Assembly (NCBI RefSeq): GCF_016906535.1
Contig: NC_057372.1
Location: 3,453,501-3,517,500, forward strand
Length of the DNA: 64,000 nt
Reading direction: 5' to 3'
Source of the DNA: Rhizoctonia solani
Taxonomy: Eukaryota > Basidiomycota > Agaricomycetes > Cantharellales > Ceratobasidiaceae
Below, piece after piece: positions 37,991 to 49,167 of the stretch (position 1 is its first letter; each line of letters starts with the position of its first letter). The position numbers and the translations under genes were made by a program. The notes under the pieces are model-generated. The model searched no databases, was not told where the DNA came from, and worked only from the letters and a program-made list of their open reading frames with translations.

Positions 37991-38204
37991 ATAAATACAA
38001 CAAGAAAATACCAATTGGAGCTCTTGACTATACTGGCGTACCAAGTACGCTGCCCCGGAGCCTGGATGAAAATAGAATATGTATGTCTTTATATGACTAT
38101 CTTAATTGGGATGAAAGCAATATATTCCTACTATAGTATAATGCAACTCACTTGCAGTTACCTTTGACGGCGTACCAGGTACGCCAGCCCGAGGTGCTTG
38201 CCTT

Positions 38205-38747
38205 ATGTGTCACGTGACGATGACGACCATGACCGACAATCCTGAGCCCAAGGGCAAAGGCATTAGCTCTCGCTTTTTGAACATTTTGCGTCGTTCTACT
38301 TGCTCTACTTCTGATTCAACTGGTATACACAAACACGACATTGCTTCTGAATACCCGACTGTTAGAAAAGTTATCAAAAAACCCAAAAACAGCAACTCAA
38401 ACAACTCTATATCTATTTACGCCTCAGACGACTCCGATAAAAAACCCAGAAAAATAGCCAATATCCCTAATCGTAAGCCTTTATACAAAAACCTATTCTC
38501 TGCCATCCCTAGTGGAGGCACGCAAGAGGCAGTCGCCAGCGCGCTAGCCGAAACTCTATGGGGCCCCGAAAATCTCGGGAGCGCTCCGGGACTCGCTTTT
38601 GTCGGCGAGCATTCTGGAGCGCTTGGTATGACGCTCGGAAGGGCTTGCGGAGTGCTCCCAAGAGCTCGCCGAGCAATCCGGATTTGTCGGATCCTAACGA
38701 GGAGGTTCCTAAAATCGGAGCACTCCAGAGCGCTCCCGGGCTTTTAG
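38205..38747 (+). CDS. hypothetical fragment preceding the LINE-like ORF1
   Basis: A 180-codon frame with a basic, Ser/Asn/Lys-rich first half. Its last ~70 residues look out of frame (a second frame, 38558-38758, ends in a more plausible Ser/Pro-rich stretch). It directly precedes the LINE-like ORF and may be the decayed beginning of the same gene. No domain is recognised. Confidence 0.35.
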   Translation: MCHVTMTTMTDNPEPKGKGISSRFLNILRRSTCSTSDSTGIHKHDIASEYPTVRKVIKKPKNSNSNNSISIYASDDSDKKPRKIANIPNRKPLYKNLFSAIPSGGTQEAVASALAETLWGPENLGSAPGLAFVGEHSGALGMTLGRACGVLPRARRAIRICRILTRRFLKSEHSRALPGF

Positions 38748-38758
38748 GGGCCCCGTAG

Positions 38759-40026
38759 AGAACTGACCGCATTTCGGACTATACCCTTAGCCCACCCCCC
38801 ACAGTTCCTCTCGTCGCAAGCCCGCCGAGAAGCCCTGTCGTCGCAAACGCCGGCATCACACTGGTTATCAGTTCCTCACAAGAATCTGAACAGGTTAGAG
38901 ATGCCGGCGCGGCGCTGGCGCAACTCACGGAATATACGTTGGACGATGATAAATTCCCGAGCCTGCCTAGGAGCACCGAGATGAAACGGAGGCCATTTCT
39001 AGGCCTGGATCCACTACCCCCACCCGAAACCGCACGAGACCCACCGAGAGACAAGTCACTGCCATGGCAGACTGGGTTTTCAGCAGCCAAGAGCTGTACT
39101 GGTTCAAACGCCTCAAGGCTGGAGGCTACCCCGACAACGAAGCCCTCGAGCGATGTATCAAGTACTATACTATTACTAACAAAGCCATCGCCAACATCAT
39201 CGAAAACAGACAACTATACGACGATACCGAGGAAGAGACGAGCAGTACCAACGCATTCATCCAAAAAATCGAAAAACTTGGCAATCAAATCACCACAATC
39301 GCCGAAAACGCGTTATACAACTGCACGCAAGCAGCACCCAGCCGCCCAGAATCACCGATGAAACAAGACGAAGAGGAAGAGGAAGACACATACATGAACA
39401 AACCCGAGCACGGCCCATACCAACCCAACCCCTTAACCATCGAAATTACCTGGGGGGCCAACGCAAAACCAGGCGAGAGGATAAGCGACCCAAACCCACC
39501 ACCAGCACTGGCACTTGCGCCCACCACCGACCCTACTCAAACCATGCTCCAGGCGATCTTATCCAAGATGGGGCAGCTGGACAATATCAAGTCTCGCCTA
39601 GACAAGCTCGAAGGCAAATCGCCGCAGGTACACACTGCACAAACGAGTACGCCTAGACCCAGACCCACACCAAACTCCAATCCCGCCGCAACCGCAAACC
39701 CCTCACAAACGCGCCCCAGCTTTGCCAATGTCACGGCCAGGGCGCCAGCCAAAGCCCCGGAGGTCGGGGCCTCTAACATTGCCGCTGCTATCAAGAGGGG
39801 CATTGCCAAACCGGCGCCCGCACAGAGCAACAACAAATTTTTTGTTGTTCGCTTCAAGACACTATCTGTTACCCAACCAAACCCCCAAAGCATATTCGTG
39901 GCCATGCGCGAATGCCTTGATGCCGCAAATCGCAACCTCGGCAAGGGCCACCATTCAGTGATGTTGGATTGTAACTTTGCTGTGGCTGCCGGGCTTGCTG
40001 CCTCGCAAGAGGGGCCGTTCGGTTAG
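38759..40026 (+). pseudogene. LINE-like (Tad-type) ORF1 fragment, frame-broken
   Basis: One frame is open from 38759 to 39361 (a segment around LDDDKFPSLP). A second (39064-40026) encodes ~320 aa: an N-terminal helical part with a charged run (KQDEEEEEDTYMNK), a Pro/Thr linker, and a final segment KFFVVRFKTLSVTQ...AMRECLDAANRNLG. That last segment resembles the RNA-binding part of agaricomycete non-LTR retrotransposon ORF1 proteins. The frame stops at 40024-40026. No reverse transcriptase follows, because the MUB1 copy begins 52 nt later. I read this as a 5' LINE fragment truncated at its right side and frame-broken. The assignment rests on general resemblance. Confidence 0.5.
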
Positions 40027-40077
40027 CTTGGCGCTAGTTATGTCCAAGCATGTTATTGTTGTTACCGCTGGTTCGTG

Positions 40078-43076
40078 CAGCATCCCATATATCCCCACAC
40101 CCGGCACCCCCTTCCCCTATCAAATTGATCCCCTTGCCGCGCGCACGTTTAGTCTCGCATTTCAGTGCGTAGTCAATATTGGAGTACGCGGCTCAGAACA
40201 TATCCGACGTCGCGTTGTCCAGGCTGGTGCCCTCGGAGTCGTTAGTTGCATCCTCGCCGTCTGGCTCAAGGGCAAAGGATTTGCACTTGGTAAGCATATT
40301 GGTCTCACTGCCCGCGACGATGCGATTCGTCATGCATCCCCTGAACTCTTACGAACTCTTACTAATCTACATTACAGGCCCATCGGCCACCGGTTCCGGT
40401 GCTCCTCGAGAGTGCCGTGCAGTCCGCGTGCGCAGGCGAGAAGAAGCCCTCGAACGCCAGCGCGCCCTCGATCTTCCCCGCGCCCTCGAGCACGCAACCT
40501 CATCTGACAACCTGCGGGCGCGTGCGATTGCACAACCACAACCTCGCATCGCCACCACCACTGCTCCCCCTCCGGCCCTCCCCCCTGTACGATCCAGTAC
40601 ATACCCCAAGCCCAGTTTGGAAGAAGCCGACGAGGAAATGAGCGGTGCAAGCAATATGGGCCCCTCACCAACTCCTCCACCTCCCGCTATCGGACGAAGC
40701 ATGTCCAATGATTCGGATGGAGGTTATGTGGGAGTCCCATCGCTCCCCGCACCAAGCGGTCCTTCGGGTGCGTTTGCAGTCTCTAGCGGCTCCCATGCGC
40801 GCTCATTCGATATCCGCACTGCATCTCCCATCCCCATTGCCTCCACCTCTCCCGTTATGGGCCGTTCCATCTCACCCAACACGGCCCAATCATCCGACGC
40901 CTCGGCCAATGCCACCCCTGTTGGCTCGGGCACGCCTACTGGTAGTGTAGTCGTACCTGGGCGCGATTGCAGCGGGACCGTCGTCGGGAGGCCCATCTGG
41001 GATAATGAAGGCGGGCCGAGGTAGGTCGCTCAACCGGTCGCAAGGCCAACTTGGTCCGATGCGGACGAAACACCCACGCGAGAGGTTACAACCACGGGCA
41101 GACGAGGGACGATAACGCGCAGGCCTCGTCGAGAACGAGATACGGATGGGGATGACACCGAAGCTGATGGGGACGACCAAACGGCTCAGCAAGGCGAGCG
41201 CCGTACGATTGGCATTGTCGACGCTGCGGATGGAGACGATGCAATGGCGATGGATATGATGGGCGTTGGTGTCGGCGTTGGTGTCGTCGCACTCGAACAA
41301 AATGACGACTTGGCGATGGGTGCTCCGCCCGGGGCTCCAGGTACCATCGGAACTCCAAGGGCTCGGGTCGCTCCTGGTACGGAGCTTACGCCCCGAGCGG
41401 GCATTGCCACCCTTGGTGCTCAGATAGAGCAAACCGCGCAAGAAACTCGTCGGTCCGTCCCTGTCAACCCTGGACCGTATGGCGACGAGGAGGTCGTGTT
41501 CAGCCTCCAGCTACTCGCTTACCTTAGCAAATATCCACACGTCTGACAAGCCTTTTACGAAACTCCTGCGACCCTCCGTGCGCTCGTCGACGCGAGTAAC
41601 GAGCCCAAACCTTCGGCCCAACCGCTCTCCAGTACTGCCCAGTCGCCCAATGTTTTCTCCCTGGTCGAGCAATTCACTTTCCGTCCCTCCCCCTCCGAAA
41701 CCACTCTCCCCCGGCTCCCCCACGAAATACAAAACTGGGCCGGCGTAATCATGCGCAACGGATGCCGAAAAGACGACCAGCGGGGCGGAATTCGACAGTG
41801 CTTCAACATGTTATGTGGGCGATTGGAAGAGTTCCCTCGAGAGTTTGCCAAGTGCTGACGGTGTCGCAAGGCCAAGTACTGCGGCAAAGAGTGCCAGAGC
41901 AAGGCCTGGGCAGAAGGACATCGATTCTGGTGTAGGTGAGTGACCGTTTTACCGAAACTTATTTATTTCTCATTCACTTGGGACTAATTTGTCTATTTAC
42001 AGCGCCTGTGAAGAAGAGGACTCCCAGACCGTGGTTGCTCGTACGGGTTCTTCCGCCAACACCGTTCCCCCCGCCGCCGTCGCAACCGAAGTCGAGGTCC
42101 CAACCCGACGCGGCCTTGCCAACACTGTCACATGTGCATTGGTCAATATCGCAGGCGGGATGACAGGAAGAACGAACACCACGGTGCAGCAACCGCAAGC
42201 ACAGCCAGTGCCTACAAACTCGCCGACAGTCGGGCCAGGTGCGGGGTTTAGGTTCGGTGCAGCGGCGGCAGAACACACACAAGGGGGTGGGCCGACGCGG
42301 GCGCAAGGGTTAACTGGTGGGGTTCAGGCACGACCAGGGAATTTCCAGGCGCAGCTACTGAGGTACGCTAGGATGGCCACAGCTGCCAGAGGTGTTCGGC
42401 CGGTGAGTCTAGTCCCTTGTGTTTTTTGAGTATCGCTTACCCCAAGTTGGTAGCTGGCCCTGCCTGCGCGAGCAGCGAATCCACCCTCAGCAAGTTGGGC
42501 TGGTCCACCGCGAGGAGGAGTTGCGTTCTTCAATGAACCTGCGCAGGCGGCCGATGCAGGCCCGTCTCGACGAACTCGAGGACCAGAGACAGCTCGGCGA
42601 AGTAGTGGGACAATGCCCAGTCAAGGGGTTGGCTCGAACCAGGGCGCGGAGCCAAACGACCCGTGGAACGTTGTCCCCGTACAGCAAGTCTCGCCCGTTC
42701 CAAGCGCCCCTCATACGACACCTCAGCACGCAAATCGACCATTGGACGGAGATGGGGACGATGACATGGTTCTCGGGTGAATAATAGCTGAGGTGGGAAA
42801 TATCTGTCATGTCTTTGCTCCCCCCCGTCAAACGGGTTGTATAATAATGTAGTGAACCCTTTTTTTTTGCTTTTGTCATTCCTTGCTATCGGTATACGGG
42901 CTCTGCACAATTCTATTACAATATATACACTTTTCACCAATAACTAGCAAAACATAAACTTAGAGCATGCCGTGTAGGGAGATGGGCGGCATCTTGTCCC
43001 GAAAATTGTAGGTCAACGGCACCCAATTTGGGAGCTTGCAGATCGCGAGATTTTTGGTCCCAGACAAGCAACCTTC
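40078..43076 (+). pseudogene. partial, intron-containing duplicate of MUB1/SamB
   Basis: Matches 28458-31458 at high identity over ~3.0 kb including three introns and ~300 nt of 3' flank, so it is a DNA-level duplication and not a retrocopy. It lacks exon 1 and the first half of exon 2 (about the first 160 residues). Stops absent from the parent occur at 41022 (CAG to TAG), 41544 (CGA to TGA) and 41856 (CGA to TGA, inside the MYND finger). CGT to TGT also occurs at the start of the fourth exon. All are C-to-T. The copy cannot give a functional Mub1. Confidence 0.92.
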
Positions 43077-43827
43077 TGTAACGAATAGGTAACTGTTCTC
43101 ATTATTGTTATCTTACTTCTGTTCGTTACTCGTTACATACATAAGCCACTTGATTGTCGGTTATATTATTGGTCATGTAAAGTACTTGTTTCTTATTAAG
43201 AGCTCTGGGATAACGAAAGATGCGTAAATTCCACACGAAATGTTATGTTGTATGAGCAGCTAATTAAGAGAGCAAATTTCGTCGTTTAAGTGTCGTTCGG
43301 GGTACATTTACGGAGGCTGAAAGCCGACAATTTCTTTGCGCGTTTTCAGACTCTTTTGGAGAGGGTTTTTTAAGCGGTTTCGGTACTAAGATGTTGGGGC
43401 TCATTCCTGTACTTATTTTGTGGCTCTTTGTTTTATCTCAGGGCTATCGCGTGACTTTCTTTCGTGCTACATTTAAGAGCAATTCATACTGCAATGACGG
43501 AGCACGGGAAACTCCCGAATTTGCCCAAGGTACTCACACGATACTTTCGTTGCATGCTAAAGGCGCGACGATTCTGATATTAAGGCAGACCACATCGGCT
43601 AGCGTCACTCGAAATGAGGATGCATCATACTAATATTCACACTATTTCATCGTATATACAGCGTGAGGGAACATTAAAAAAGAGCACCTACGGAGTTGTA
43701 AATGAGTCATACGCGTGAGAATACTAAAATCAAGAACTTACGAGTCGTGGATTGAATTGTATGCGCGAGAATACTAAAAATAACGAGGTTAACGCACGTG
43801 TGAACTAAGAAGTAAACGTACTTACGA
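43077..43827. other. gene-free junction sequence
   Basis: Begins with GTAACGAATAGGTAAC and an opposing GTTCGTTACTCGTTAC block. Later GCG(T/C)GAGAATACTAAAA occurs twice (43715, 43762). The 80-codon frame at 43391-43633 has no support. Confidence 0.35.
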
Positions 43828-46044
43828 TCATTCCTCATCCGTACGATGTAGTCCATCATCCGTTTCGTCTCCGACAGGCTGCAGCGGCGAGTTCTTTGCG
43901 GGCGCCTTGCCCTTCTTCGATCCGCGCTTCGGTTTCGATGACGATTGCGCGGCTTTCGCCTTTGGCGGCGATTGCTTGGCTTTCACCTTTTTGGTCGTCT
44001 GATCGACGGCGGCGGTCTCGGCAGCAGCGGTCTGCGCAATAGCAGCAGCAGCGGCGGCAGCAGTCTTGGCGCGCGTGCTGTACATGCCGGTAGAGAAAGT
44101 TTTCGGGGCGGGCGGTAGCGTGGGCGGCGAGGTCAGCGACGGGATTACGGGCGGGCGCTCGAGCTCTTCGGGGGTCGTCTGGGTGGGCTCGACACGCGGA
44201 GGTAAGCCAAGATCGGTCGGGAGTGGAGAAGGGGGAGGGAGAGGGGGAGGAGGCGAGGGCGGGGCGTGCTCCGGCTCTTTGGACCTTTTCGACCCAGCGT
44301 TGTCGATCTGAGCACGTGGCGACGAGGGCGGCGGTGACAACGGCAGAGGGAGTTGCGGCGTCGAGCCGTCCTCAGATGGCGAACGTAGGGGGCGCATCTT
44401 GGGCCTAGCGCGATTGCGCTTGGGCGGCTCCTGGCCAGTGGCCTCCAACGGCCCAGCAGACGGTCCAGCAGCAACAGGTGGCTGTGGAGAATCGACGGAC
44501 GCACGGGGTGGAGTCATCTTCGGCATTGGTGGTGTGGTGGTGGCCCCACTTGACTGACGAGATAGGGGGAGTACAACCTCCATGCAACCCGAGCTGCTAC
44601 GACGGATAGGAGGGGAAGAAACAGAAGCAGCAGTCGGGAAAGAGACAGAACCAGAGGCAGCAACGGGGACAGGTGCGACGACGCGGACCGAAGCAATGAC
44701 AGCGGCTGGGGCAGGGACAGCAGCCGGTGCAGCAACCGCATGATCGTGCTCCTCGTCAGTCAGACGCGCCGGACTGGATTCGCGATCAGTGCGCGGGCGT
44801 TTGGGACCCTTCGGCTGATTGTTGTCGTCACCATCCCCATCGCTAATTGCTTGCAGGCCATCTAAGTCTTCAAGATGTTAGTATAGGGTTAAGATGGGGG
44901 TATTATGAGCTAACTTACTCGGGGTAGCTATACGCTGACGTTGACGACGCCTAGATTCCCGTACGAGAACACTATTCCCGCCGTCTTTTTTCTTCTTATC
45001 TTGGTAGCGTTTGTTGTTGAACCGAGTCTGGACCATCCACTCGGTGGCCCAGTTGTGTTTAAACATGTTAAGACGGGGCTCGCACTCATTAATCTGTAAT
45101 AATGTGTTAGCATACTCAAGATAAAGTTAAGTTGAGTACATATGAGTGTATAGAGCGAGCCCACTTTCACCTTGTCTTGCTCTGTCCAGGGGCAAGTCAG
45201 GTCGAGATTGACTTGGGTCATGAGTGTACGAATAGAGCTCTATATGATCTGGTCAGTGTCAGCGCGGGCAATCAAAACGTAAACCACATACATTCAGGTC
45301 AAGCCAACGTTTGTCCTTGATACCATTCCTTGCCCCATAGCCCAAACTTCTCCAAATAGCTTCCCCCGTAATCTTCTTTCTTCCGGGTGGGAGGGGGATA
45401 CGACCACTGTTGTTGGCTACAAACTGATTGTCACAACGCTCAATATTGGTGCTGTCAGAGTCTTGATTGGGAGGCGTAGGGGCCGGGTTGGGAGATTGGG
45501 CAACGGGGGTGGCAGGAGCTGGGATGGAAGCGCAAGACGGGAAAGAGGCGTTGGACGGACCAACGTGACTATGAGAGTGCAGGGCGGGGGTACCGGAGGC
45601 TGAGTTGGTGCTGGAGTGGTGACCAGCACCACGGGCTTTGTACTTGCAAAGCTTGGCAGCCATAGCCTCATGGACCTCTGTTGTTGTGCATATGGGGTTT
45701 TTGGCAACAGAAGAGGGAGAAGACTTACTTGTTAATGCCACAAGTTTTGCGGCGTCCAAAACCGGTTGCTCAGGAGTTGACCCCACTGCGCCCTCCTCAT
45801 CCTTGTCCAAGTGCATGTCTGAATCTGAACCTGGATCCAAGTCAGGTACAAAGGTACGTCCCAAGGCGGGAGGTGAGGTTGGGGTTGGAGGTAGGCCAGT
45901 GGTTGGGGCCAGAGAAGAGGCCAGGCAAGGGGGCAAAGCTTGACAAGCAGTCGGAGCTTTGCCTGAGGACTTTTGGGCTTTTGGGGTCTGGTTTTGGATG
46001 CGGGGCTTTTTCTTGTGGCGGGCAAGTGCAAGAGCGCGGTTAGG
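43828..46044 (-). pseudogene. low-complexity Pro/Ala/Ser-rich gene, 5' end cut by a repeat
   Basis: Four exons read cleanly: 46044-45292 (open at its 5' side), 45239-45171, 45093-44919 and 44867-43828, with GT-AG introns of 51-77 nt. They give ~680 codons. The folded part spans the end of exon 1 to exon 3 (KKITGEAIWRSLGYGARNG, TLMTQVNLDLTCPWTEQDK, FKHNWATEWMVQTRF). The rest is disordered, with a Lys/Ala/Ser-rich tail (SKPKRGSKKGKAP). The frame runs upstream to an in-frame TAA at 46045-46047 without any ATG, and the 336-bp direct repeat begins exactly there (46043), so the start has been replaced. It resembles multi-copy genes of unknown function in Rhizoctonia-type genomes; that resemblance is from memory. 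Codon use is GC-rich relative to the surrounding repeats. Confidence 0.6.
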
Positions 46045-46378
46045 TTAATAACAGCAAGCAGGTCTGCCCAGGTCCAGTTCAACTTGCAAAAAAATACTGT
46101 CTTAAACTGTTGTATGCATACCAAGTATGCATACAGCACAAGCACAGTTATTCTTTGATATAACAGCATGCAAAGGGCAATGCATACCCAGTACACACAC
46201 AAATTCAGCTGCATTAACAACATATGACTAATTTACAGAGCCAGTTAAGTTTGTAAGATACTACAGCCATAGCAATCACTGTGCATACCATGTATGCACA
46301 AGAAACCAACTGTATCAAGGTCATGTGACCAGGGTACTCATGCAGTCCACTATGGGTATGCAGTATGCACAGAGGATA
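46043..46378. repeat. 336-bp direct repeat, right copy
   Basis: Same orientation as 33702-34037. Its left edge interrupts the minus-strand low-complexity gene. Beyond the right edge the two loci diverge. Confidence 0.8.
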
Positions 46379-46720
46379 AGACATATACAGGTCACATGAC
46401 TAGGTTACCAGTAACATTTAAGCTCCAATTTTACCAAACAGCCACAGTACATACGCAGTACGCACACAAAACATACTGCATTAAGATCACAAGACTAGTT
46501 CACACAGTTATTACAAAGTAGTAGGTTGGTGGTAGGTTGAACCAAGCTACACTGCAGGGTGGCCCAAGCTACACTGCAGGGTGAACTGTGATATGGCACA
46601 GGGTGGGAACCAGGTGGACACAACCCACATATGGTGTTAGGGTGGATTATAGGGAAAGCATCAGCCCTCCTACAAAAAGTTGCGTACTTTACACACAGCA
46701 ATACCACCATCCCCTAAGTT

Positions 46721-47230
46721 AGGGTGAGTCATGTGACAACTGACCACCCATGCCACACAGAATTGCGTACAACATGCAGAAGTATAGCACCATGGTCAAT
46801 GTTAGGGTGAGTCACATGATCAATGATTACTCCTTGTACTCACAGTTGCGTACCAAGTACGCAGCTATATGACCCACAATCATGTTAGGGTGAGTCACAT
46901 GACCACCCATCACTCTACTCATGCAGAGTTGCGTACTTGGTACGCAACTATATCACACACAATTGTGTTAGGGTGAGTCACATGACCACCCACCGCTCTA
47001 CTCATGCAGGGTTGCGTACGCAACTATATTGCACACAGTTATGTTAGGGTGAGTCACGTGACCATCCACTGCTCTACTCATGCAGAGTTGCGTACTTGGT
47101 GCGCAACTATACCACCCACAGTTATGTTAGGGTGAGTCACATGACCACCCACCACTCTACTTGTGCAGAGTTGCGTACTTGGTACGCAACTATACCACCC
47201 ACAGTTATGTTAGGGTGAATCATGTGACCT
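46721..47230. repeat. tandem array, 83-nt unit, ~7 copies, with TGAGTCA and GCGTAC palindrome
   Basis: AGGGTGAGTC starts at 46721, 46804, 46887, 46970, 47046 and 47129, with AGGGTGAATC at 47212. The period is 83 except for one unit with a shortened palindrome (GTTGCGTACGCAAC at ~47009). Most units carry GTTGCGTACTTGGTACGCAA-type palindromes and the sequence GTGAGTCACATGACC, which contains an AP-1/Gcn4-type TGAGTCA next to CACATG. No coding signal. Confidence 0.88.
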
Positions 47231-47447
47231 ATTATAGGGGTCTGGCTCAAGGGGGGTTGAGCAGAACCTTAAATCAAATCGCATTTTTCCGCCCAAACCT
47301 ATTAGTTAACCTGCCCTGAAAATGAAATTTCACTAGTAAACCATGTGATTCCGCATTCATCCATATACCTATCAAGGCAATTTGAAATCATTTGTTGAAA
47401 TTCATCTCTTCAATACTTCACATAAAATTGCAGTTATGTGCAGGGAC

Positions 47448-48180
47448 CTATTAGCTAAGCGACCCTGAAAGTGAAATTCTACTAGTAAACCACGTGATTC
47501 TGCGTCGATCCATATACATATCATGCCAATTTGAAAACATCGATCAAATTTGTGTACTAATGGCCAAACAGAGCATGCACCTTCCATTTTTGGAAGTTGA
47601 GACTACCATAAATGGAAAGAGGGGGTTCGATTACCCCATATAGTGCAGTTTCAAGGATAGATATAGCGTGTGGGAGGAGAAAATGAGAAATGAAGTAAAT
47701 TTAGAGCATTTTGGTGAAGTGGGCCAGTTTTGAAAAATGGACTAAATTTAGTCCATTTTTTGTTTGGTTGCTCTCAGTGGCCATGGCCTGTACAAACAAA
47801 AAATGGACTAAATTTAGTCCATTTTTTGTTTGGCCCTTGGTGAAAAGTCGGCCAGTGCAAACAAAGCAAGAATGGACTAAATTTAGTCCATTTTTCAAAA
47901 CTGGCCCACTTCACCAAAATGCTCTAAATTTACTTCATTTCTCATTTTCTCCTCCCACACGCTATATCTATCCTTGAAACTGCACTATATGGGGTAATCG
48001 AACCCCCTCTTTCCATTTATGGTAGTCTCAACTTCCAAAAATGGAAGGTGCGTGCTCTGTTTGGCCATTAGTACACAAATTTGATCAATGTTTTCAAATT
48101 GGCATGATATGTATATGGATCGATGCAGAATCACGTGTTTTATTAGTAGAATTTCATTTTCAGGGTCGCCTAGCTAATAG
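47448..48180. mobile_element. fold-back (inverted repeat) element, ~300-bp arms
   Basis: The left arm begins CTATTAGCTAAGCGACCCTG. The reverse complement of the right end begins CTATTAGCTAGGCGACCCTG, and the two arms match closely over ~300 nt. The centre (47730-47900) carries three further palindromes with core ACTAAATTTAGT. Related but diverged end motifs (CCCTGAAA-TGAAATT) lie just outside at ~47310 and ~48275, suggesting nested ends. Both arms encode the same ~55-residue spurious frame in opposite orientation, simply reflecting the inverted repeat. No transposase. Confidence 0.85.
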
Positions 48181-48284
48181 CCCAGAAATCACAACCTGTC
48201 GGAATCACGTGATATATATACCAATCGATAGCAAATGCATCGGTTTCCTATCAGAATTTCAATTTCAGGGTTGATTAGTCATCA

Positions 48285-48420
48285 GCATTCTCTCTGATGG
48301 TGCCATTACTGCTGGTGTCTCCAAAACTTTATAAAATGAGGAAAATACAACCAGCTGAGACCAAACCTGCTTAACCACTGAGCCATAGAGCCCTAATGAT
48401 CTTCTACAGACAACCCATGA
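48285..48420 (-). repeat. possible tRNA-derived SINE head (A-box)
   Basis: On the minus strand GGGCTCTATGGCTCAGTGG (ending ~48376) matches a pol III A-box (TGGCTCAGTGG) preceded by a 7-nt acceptor-like stretch. The B-box match downstream (GGTTGTATTTTCC) is poor. A low-confidence reading. Confidence 0.25.
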
Positions 48421-49167
48421 TCACACCTTCAGCCCACAATTTGGGCTTTGGCCAGCATGTAACCACTTGTACCAGGTTTAGACCATGTGTCACCACTCAT
48501 GATGTGTTCTCTATTACAGAACAGAATACTATAGTAAGGAAGGGCACAGTAAGCAAACAGGAATTGACCTTAAAACATAGTTAATGAATACTTATAAATC
48601 ATGTAGTAAGATTTGCTGAATCTTTCTGTACATTCAACTATTTTTGATTATGTAAATACATCAGGTATTAAGGGAGATACAGCTTTCTTAAAGAAAAGGC
48701 TCAATATGTTAGGACTGATCAGACAATAGTACTTAAGTCAGCATTATGCTTTTCCAGAAGCTACTATCCTCAGTAACTGGGAGTTGTGGTCTAGGCCCTG
48801 CTATGGGTACTACCTGTTTCAATCCTTCTCTTATGATTCTCAGTGGCAAATAGATATTCATAGCACTAGAGGCTAACTCTTATAAGGCATAGCTTTATGT
48901 GGTCTTGGTGCTTATCATGCCAAGATGTTGTGCCAAGAACTGCCAAGACACTGTACCATGAATGTGTACATAACAAAGACACTTCTGTGCAGTCTGCAGC
49001 ATGGTTCTGATTTCCAAACCTCTACTTCCTTTCACACACCTTATCAATTTGTAAATAGTGTTCTCTTGTGTATATTAACCACAGGAGAATTGCTTGGACA
49101 CCACAAGTCAATTTTACCTTGTCTACCATCACAGACAGGTCTGAGTAGTTCAGTAGTAGCTTGGGTT
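48421..49167. other. unassigned repetitive-looking sequence
   Basis: AT-rich, without a supported gene. It lies between the fold-back element and the duplicated gene end. Confidence 0.35.

Noticed and set aside
33702..38190. CRISPR-like array
   Set aside because: Units are 81 or 107 nt and near-identical throughout, with no constant repeat/variable spacer pattern, and the genome is eukaryotic.
40179..41024. Possible functional short MUB1 paralogue
   Set aside because: It lacks the conserved N-terminus, starts inside an intron-exon structure copied from MUB1, and has three nonsense changes.
45732..46223. 163-codon minus-strand frame spanning the right 336-bp repeat and the low-complexity gene
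   Set aside because: It crosses the repeat junction in a different phase from the spliced gene and translates repeat sequence; the same start occurs at the left copy (33655-33879).
47402..48274. Two small, nearly identical proteins on opposite strands
   Set aside because: They are the two arms of the fold-back element read in opposite directions.
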